Positions 13,248 to 17,882 of a stretch of DNA of 17,882 nucleotides are shown in pieces (the stretch's first letter is position 1; the number at the start of each line of letters is the position of its first letter). The translations under genes and the position numbers were made by a program. This stretch comes from JBOHCT01 sp050699055 (GTDB lineage: Bacteria > Actinomycetota > Actinomycetes > Streptosporangiales > JBOHCT01). The stretch spans positions 1 to 17,882 of the forward strand of contig JBOHCT010000078.1 in assembly GCA_050699055.1 (NCBI GenBank), read 5' to 3'. A model generated the notes under the pieces. The model searched no databases. It was not told the origin of the DNA and saw only the letters and a list, made by a program, of their open reading frames with translations.

Positions 13248-16160
13248 ATGGCAAGGAACATGACGTCGTACCGGACAGTGGGCCGTACCCCCCGCGACGT
13301 TCTCATCGGCGTGACGGCGATCCTCGCCCTCGCCGTCCTCGTCGCGGGCGTGCCGTTCGCATTGCTGACCCTGCTCGGCTCGCCCTTGCCCACGAGCATG
13401 CCGAGCCTCGAGACCCTGACTCAGCCGATCGGCGTCGGCACGCTGCTCGACATCCTCGCGGTGCTGGTCTGGCTCGCGTGGATCCAACTGATTGCCTGCG
13501 TCGTCGTAGAGGTGTACGCGGGGATCCGTGGGGTCGGCATGCCGACGCAGGTGCCGCTGGCTTGGGGCACACAGACGCTGGCCCACCGGCTCGTCGCGGC
13601 CGCCCTGCTGCTCTTCACCGCGACCGGCGCACTGGTGCCCGCCCTCGCGGGGCCGGCACACCAGGCCGCCCACCAAGCGGCACAGCAGCGGGCTCCCCAC
13701 GCGATCACCGCGACACAGGGTCTCCAACAGAGCCTTCCCGGTGGCCTGCAGGGGGAGCAGCCGCAGCGGATGCCGACGCAGGCAGCGCAGGCAACGGGGG
13801 CACACCAGTCGGTCAAGAAGTACTACACGGTGCAGCCGCCCGAGGGGCGACACCACGAGAGCCTGTGGGAGATCGCGCAGGAGCATCTCGGCGAAGGGCG
13901 TCGTTACAAGGAGATCTTCCAGCTCAACCAGGGACACGTGCAGCCAGACGGTACCGAGCTGACCATCGCGAGCCTCATCCGGCCCGGGTGGGTCCTCGAG
14001 ATGCCAGCGGACGCCCACGGGCCGGGCGTCGAGGTCGTCCGTCCCGGGCAGCCGGCCCACCCGCCGTCCTCACAAGGGGCCGGCTCGCACGATTCCGCCC
14101 AGGGTGTCGACGGAGCGGCCGCGGCCCCGGTGGGACAGCTCGCCGACGGCACGGGTCATGGCGGCGGGGGCAGTGGCGGGGGCGCCAGCGGGGGCGCCAG
14201 CGGGGACAGTGACAGCACCAGTGGCGGCACCAGTGGCGGCGGCAGTGGCGGCGGCAGTGCCCCCGTCGTCCAGGCGCCGGGAGAGCAGGTCCACTTCCCG
14301 AACGAGCTGGCCGCGGCCGTCCTCCTCGCGGCGGGGATTCTCGCCGCCCTCGGCGGGCGTCGGCGCCAGCAGCTGTGGAACCGCGCTTTCGGCACCCGGA
14401 TCCGCGGGCCCGAGGGCGAGGCGGCACTGGCGGAAGAGGCGCTGCGCATCGGGGCGGACTCAGAGTCCGTACGCTTCCTCGACCTCGGTCTCCGCCTGCT
14501 GTCGCGACTTGTCGCCGAGCGGGGACGCGTACTCCCCGTCGTCTACGCGGCGCACCTCGGTGTCGAGGGGCTGGACCTGTGGGTCGTGCCGGCCGACCAC
14601 GACGCTCCGTCGCCGTGGATCGCCCTCGACCGCGGCCAGGTGTGGCGGCTGCCGCGCACGATGGCGGCCAAGCTCGACGAGCACGTGGTGGGCGACACTC
14701 TCGCACCGTACCCGGGGTTGGTCTCGCTCGGCACGAACGACACCGGGCGCATCCTCGTCGACCTCGAGGCCGCGCACGGGCTCGTCGCCCTGCGTGGCGC
14801 TGAGCCGCTCGCCAGGGCCGCCCTTGCCGCCGTGGCCGTCGAGTTGGCCACCAACGCCTGGTCCGACCACATGCGGGTGACCCTCGTCGGCTTCGGTGAC
14901 GATCTGACGATGCTCGCCCCCGACCGGGTCCGGGCCGTCGACAGGCTCGCCGAGGTGCTGCCCGAGCTCGAGGCGGAGGCGGAGGAGACACGCGGGGCGA
15001 TGGCGGCGAGCGGTATCGACTCGGTACTCACCGGCCGGTGCCGGGGACTCGCGGGGCAACGCTGGATGCCGCACTACGTCCTCCTCGCCGGGCCGCCGGA
15101 GCGGGCGGAGGCCGGGCGCCTGCGTGCGCTGGCGGCCACGGCGGAGCGCACGGCGACGGGCTACGTCGTCGCGGGAGACATGCCGGGGGCGGCCTGGACG
15201 TGGGACGTGGGCGAGGACGGTCGGCTCCGCGCCGGCGTGCTCGGCCTGGAAGCCAAGGCGCAGCTGCTGCCGGACCGCCAGTACTCCGCTGTCGTCGAGC
15301 TGTTCCGTGCGGCTAGCGAGCTCGATGGACTGCCGCTGCGCCGGAGCGTGGACAGCGGCGCGACGTCGGCTCCGGGCGCGGGCCTTCCCGATCTCCGCAG
15401 GCCCGCCTCGGTGGACGTGCGGATCCTCGGCGCCGCCGAGGTCGACGCGGGCGGCGATGTCGAGGAGTCTCGCCGCGCGACGTGTACTGAGGCCCTGGTC
15501 TACCTCGCGGCGCACCCGGAGGGCGTCCACCCGACAGTCCTCGGCGGAGCCATCTGGCCGCGTGGCGTCACCGGGCCCGTCCGCGACGCCACGATCGCGC
15601 GGGTCCGCGACTGGTTGGGGCGGGACAGTACCGGCCGGCCCAACCTCGACACCGATCGTGACGGGCGGCTGCGTCTCGGGCCGGAGGTGCGTCTTGACTG
15701 GGCAGTCCTCCGGGCGTTGGTTCAGCACGCGCTCGGCGACCCCGCGCAGGAACAGGCGTACCTCTCCCGGGCGCTCGACCTCGTACGCGGCCCACTGCTC
15801 GAGGGGCGTCCGCGGGCCCGTTACGCGTGGCTGGCCGCCGACCCCCTGGAGTACGACGTCTACGCGTGGGTCAGCGACGCGGCTCATCGGCTGGTCGAGC
15901 TGCGGCTCGACGCGGGCGACGGTCGGGGTGCTGTCGAGGCGGCGCGTGCCGGGCTGCGGCTGGCGGTCGACGACGAGCTGCTCTGGCGCGACCTCCTGCG
16001 TGCCACGGCCGCGGCGGGCGACACGGCACATCTGCGGTCGGTCGTCGACGAGCTGCGGCAGCGGGTCTCCGACGACCCGGTCTCCGACGAGATGCATCCG
16101 GAGACGGAGGCGCTTGTCGACGAGTTGCTCCCGTCGTGGCGGCTTTCTGTGGCAAACTAG
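13248..16160 (+). CDS. Membrane LysM protein with C-terminal winged-helix/BTAD regulator domain
   Basis: This 970-residue fusion starts at ATG 13248 with AGGAAG nine bases upstream. Predicted parts: membrane segments at about 18-42, 63-90 and 112-133; a LysM domain at about 189-254 (YYTVQPPEG, SLWEIAQEHLG, IFQLNQG, IRPGWVLEMP); a Gly/Ser-rich linker at about 304-342; a fourth membrane segment at about 353-372 followed by RRRQQLW; a cytoplasmic region of unknown fold (about 380-715); a winged-helix-like segment (about 720-815, with ALVYLAAHPEGVHPTVLGGA and IWPRG); and a BTAD helical repeat domain (about 825-960). Positive charges put the LysM outside and the BTAD end inside. The family recurs beside actinobacterial Tad genes. 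It may sense wall or pilus state and act on DNA, or simply use the BTAD fold as a protein-binding scaffold. Confidence 0.87.
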   Translation: MARNMTSYRTVGRTPRDVLIGVTAILALAVLVAGVPFALLTLLGSPLPTSMPSLETLTQPIGVGTLLDILAVLVWLAWIQLIACVVVEVYAGIRGVGMPTQVPLAWGTQTLAHRLVAAALLLFTATGALVPALAGPAHQAAHQAAQQRAPHAITATQGLQQSLPGGLQGEQPQRMPTQAAQATGAHQSVKKYYTVQPPEGRHHESLWEIAQEHLGEGRRYKEIFQLNQGHVQPDGTELTIASLIRPGWVLEMPADAHGPGVEVVRPGQPAHPPSSQGAGSHDSAQGVDGAAAAPVGQLADGTGHGGGGSGGGASGGASGDSDSTSGGTSGGGSGGGSAPVVQAPGEQVHFPNELAAAVLLAAGILAALGGRRRQQLWNRAFGTRIRGPEGEAALAEEALRIGADSESVRFLDLGLRLLSRLVAERGRVLPVVYAAHLGVEGLDLWVVPADHDAPSPWIALDRGQVWRLPRTMAAKLDEHVVGDTLAPYPGLVSLGTNDTGRILVDLEAAHGLVALRGAEPLARAALAAVAVELATNAWSDHMRVTLVGFGDDLTMLAPDRVRAVDRLAEVLPELEAEAEETRGAMAASGIDSVLTGRCRGLAGQRWMPHYVLLAGPPERAEAGRLRALAATAERTATGYVVAGDMPGAAWTWDVGEDGRLRAGVLGLEAKAQLLPDRQYSAVVELFRAASELDGLPLRRSVDSGATSAPGAGLPDLRRPASVDVRILGAAEVDAGGDVEESRRATCTEALVYLAAHPEGVHPTVLGGAIWPRGVTGPVRDATIARVRDWLGRDSTGRPNLDTDRDGRLRLGPEVRLDWAVLRALVQHALGDPAQEQAYLSRALDLVRGPLLEGRPRARYAWLAADPLEYDVYAWVSDAAHRLVELRLDAGDGRGAVEAARAGLRLAVDDELLWRDLLRATAAAGDTAHLRSVVDELRQRVSDDPVSDEMHPETEALVDELLPSWRLSVAN
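14157..14265 (+). repeat. Gly/Ser low-complexity linker repeats inside the LysM-BTAD gene
   Basis: Runs built from GGCGGC, AGTGGC and ACCAGTGGCGGC units encode a flexible linker of about 35 residues made almost wholly of glycine, serine, threonine, alanine and aspartate. It joins the LysM part to the fourth membrane segment and so would span wall space. In-frame unit gain or loss would change linker length without breaking the frame. Confidence 0.7.
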
Positions 16161-16168
16161 TCCGGCCG

Positions 16169-16855
16169 ATGTTGAGGAAAATGAAAAAAGACATGATGGA
16201 CAAGTTCGGGGCTTATCGTCACGTCTTTCCGACTCTCGCCGTCGGAGTCGTGCTCGGGCTGACGGCGGCATGCGCAGGAAGCGGACAGCCGCGCAGTGTG
16301 GGGACATTTCACCCGGAAGGTGACACGTCGCCCGCCGCATCCTCGTCGCCTTCGCATTCCCCGAAGAGGAGCCAGCCGAAGCTCGCCTCGAGGCTCCCCG
16401 ACGACGTCCACGTCATCTTCGAGACCTCGCTGCCGAAGAAGCACAGGAAAGCCGCGGTCATCAAGGCATACCGCAACTTCGAGATAGCCAGCCAGCTGAT
16501 TATCCTGAGCCGCGGCAAGAAGCGGCCGGACAAGCGGTACATCACGCCAAGTATTGAGCCCATGCAGAGAAAGCTCATCCACGCGTACAAGAGCAGGCAC
16601 CGTACGGTCACCGGGACGCTGCGCTTCTACCGGACCCATGTGACCTCGATGAAGAAGCACGCGGCGTTCATCAAGACGTGCGTCGGCCAGAAGCACGCGT
16701 ACGACCGTGACCTGAGGACAGGGAAAGTGATCAAGAACTCCCCCGGGCCTCCTCAGCACTGGTACAGCGTCAGGGCGGGGCTGCGGCTCGAGAAAGGTCA
16801 GTGGCGGGTCAACCTTTACGACGCCAAGATTCCGGACAAGGAGTGCAAGCGATGA
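16169..16855 (+). CDS. Putative lipoprotein with NTF2-like C-terminal domain
   Basis: From ATG 16169 the protein has 228 residues; ATG 16181 and 16193 are alternative starts and none has a well-spaced ribosome binding site. A basic N-terminus and hydrophobic run (FPTLAVGVVLGLTAACAG) end at a lipobox-like LTAAC with Cys35, though threonine at -3 is unusual. A Ser/Pro-rich spacer follows. The rest, with VIKAYRNFEIASQLI, CVGQKHAYDRDLRTGKVI and GQWRVNLYD, follows the pattern of extracellular NTF2-like proteins. It is lysine-rich and its gene starts with an AT-rich stretch unlike its neighbours. It lies 8 bp after the LysM-BTAD gene and overlaps the next gene, so a cell-surface role with the pilus is inferred. 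Confidence 0.72.
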   Translation: MLRKMKKDMMDKFGAYRHVFPTLAVGVVLGLTAACAGSGQPRSVGTFHPEGDTSPAASSSPSHSPKRSQPKLASRLPDDVHVIFETSLPKKHRKAAVIKAYRNFEIASQLIILSRGKKRPDKRYITPSIEPMQRKLIHAYKSRHRTVTGTLRFYRTHVTSMKKHAAFIKTCVGQKHAYDRDLRTGKVIKNSPGPPQHWYSVRAGLRLEKGQWRVNLYDAKIPDKECKR

Positions 16856-17829
16856 GGAGACGGGTCGCGCTCGTGGGGGCGCTCGCCGTGATGGGCACGT
16901 TGGCCCTCCAAGCGCCGGCGTCCGCGGACCAGACCTCCGGGTCTGACGTCCACGCCGGGTCGCACGGCCGCACCCGTTGGGTGCAAGTGTCGGATGTGCA
17001 CTTCGACGGCCCGGTCGACGAGAGCGGTGACTCCTCAGGCGTGCCGGCCGACTGGAACCCGCCGGCGTGCTGGTATGTGCCGACGTACACCTCGGCCGCG
17101 ATGAAGGACATCATCCTGAACATCGCCAATACGATGCACCACGTCCCGGACATGCAGCGCAAGGCGGACGACTATCGCGACCAGTACGGTAACTTCCATA
17201 AGGGCGAGGCGGGGAAGTACGCGATCACCAAGTGCAGCGACCCCGCCAGCCCCGAGGCGCTGAAGTGGATCAACTCCCACGACCCCTACGTGTGGGTGCC
17301 GAAGGGCGCCGACCCGCCCGACGTCCTGACACCGCACGTGCTCTCCGAGCTGATGCGCGCCAAGATCAAGCTGCCGAAGCCGGATATCTCGATCAACCCG
17401 GCGCGGCGCAGCTTCGTCCGGCTCCCGACGTGGGTGTGGATCACCGGGGCGGCCACGGAACCCGTGAGCGTGACCGCCGGGATCCCCGACGGGCCGAGCG
17501 CGACGCTGACCGCGCGGCCCACGCACGTCGAGATCGATCCCGGCACGAGGGGGGACCGGGCGACGCTGCACCCCGCGAGCGGCGTCTGTCCCGGCACCGG
17601 GAAGCCCTACAACGGCAACCCCAAGGCCACGCCGCCGTGTGGGGTGACGTACACGCATTCGACCGCGGACGTGCCGGGTCAGGCGTACCACCTGACCGCG
17701 ACCGTTGAGTGGGCGGTTACCTGGAGCGGCAGCGACGGCAGCGGCGGCACGCTGCCGACCGGGCGGGTCAGCGACACGGCCGACATCCGCGTCGCTGAGG
17801 TGCAGACCACCGTCGACAACTCCCGCTGA
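16852..17829 (+). CDS. Secreted protein of unknown function linked to Tad locus
   Basis: This 325-residue protein begins at ATG 16852, overlapping the lipoprotein stop as ATGA, with AAGGAG seven bases upstream. A classic signal peptide (MRRRVALVGALAVMGTLALQ then APASA) should be cut after Ala25. The mature part has a tryptophan/cysteine-containing N-terminal half (PPACWYVPTYT, KCSDP), then RLPTWVWITGA with a repeated-strand region (VSVTAGIPDGPSATLTARPT), a CPGTGKPY...PPCGVTYTHS pair of cysteines and TATVEWAVTWSGS near the end. This C-terminal pattern resembles a secreted family seen in Streptomyces, often mislabelled as ATP/GTP-binding, though no P-loop is visible here. The strand pattern suggests an Ig/PKD-like fold. 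It may be a surface partner or tip component of the pilus; that is inference. Confidence 0.82.
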   Translation: MRRRVALVGALAVMGTLALQAPASADQTSGSDVHAGSHGRTRWVQVSDVHFDGPVDESGDSSGVPADWNPPACWYVPTYTSAAMKDIILNIANTMHHVPDMQRKADDYRDQYGNFHKGEAGKYAITKCSDPASPEALKWINSHDPYVWVPKGADPPDVLTPHVLSELMRAKIKLPKPDISINPARRSFVRLPTWVWITGAATEPVSVTAGIPDGPSATLTARPTHVEIDPGTRGDRATLHPASGVCPGTGKPYNGNPKATPPCGVTYTHSTADVPGQAYHLTATVEWAVTWSGSDGSGGTLPTGRVSDTADIRVAEVQTTVDNSR

Positions 17830-17882
17830 CCAACGAGAAGCCAGCGAGAACCGTGTGGCGGCGCGGGTCGGCTGGACACGCC

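Noticed and set aside
14460..16340. Antisense open frame of 626 codons opposite the LysM-BTAD gene
   Set aside because: It is a compositional shadow with no recognisable domain or ribosome binding site, and it conflicts with a well-supported gene.
17853..17882. GTG-started open frame running off the right edge as the start of another gene
   Set aside because: Only ten codons are visible and no convincing ribosome binding site precedes them, so it cannot be supported.

Overview
The window is very GC-rich DNA with strong GC bias at third codon positions, frequent GTG starts, ATGA/GTGA stop-start overlaps and BTAD (SARP-type) and LysM families. All of this points to a filamentous actinobacterium (Streptomyces or a related order); the genus cannot be fixed from the sequence alone.

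Layout. (1) Positions 1-1125, minus strand: a tightly overlapped three-gene operon, read right to left, encoding a small membrane protein, a winged-helix repressor-like regulator, and an ABC transporter ATPase that runs off the left edge. Its likely leaderless promoter is preceded by two imperfect 37-bp tandem repeats. (2) Positions 1503-6327: a minimal type VII (ESX) secretion pair. A WXG100 protein (plus strand) converges on a 1490-residue FHA-FtsK/SpoIIIE ATPase of EccC/EssC type (minus strand), with a perfect 15-bp terminator hairpin between them. (3) Positions 6646-13228, plus strand: a Tad/Flp pilus locus in the order CpaB-like SAF protein, CpaE/TadZ-like protein, CpaF/TadA ATPase, TadB, TadC, Flp-type pilin, two TadE-like pseudopilins and a TadG-like protein, mostly with overlapping or very close junctions. 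(4) Positions 13248-17829, plus strand: a 970-residue membrane protein with an extracytoplasmic LysM domain and a cytoplasmic winged-helix/BTAD regulator end, then a lipoprotein with an NTF2-like look and a secreted protein. The last two overlap by ATGA.

How it fits together. The Tad genes should build a cell-surface pilus: TadA powers the TadB/TadC platform, which assembles Flp subunits with TadE/TadG minor components, CpaB faces the cell wall and TadZ places the machine. No secretin is present, as expected for a monoderm, and no prepilin peptidase (TadV/CpaA) is seen here, so processing must be supplied from elsewhere. The LysM-BTAD protein is the most unusual member. Its predicted topology would link a wall-binding domain outside to a DNA-binding activator inside, which would make it a candidate sensor of wall or pilus state. 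The type VII ATPase is transcribed divergently from the pilus locus and shares a 318-bp control region with it.

The two gene-free stretches longer than 300 bases (1126-1502 and 6328-6645) both look like divergent control regions. No tRNA, rRNA, CRISPR array, insertion sequence or attachment site was seen.
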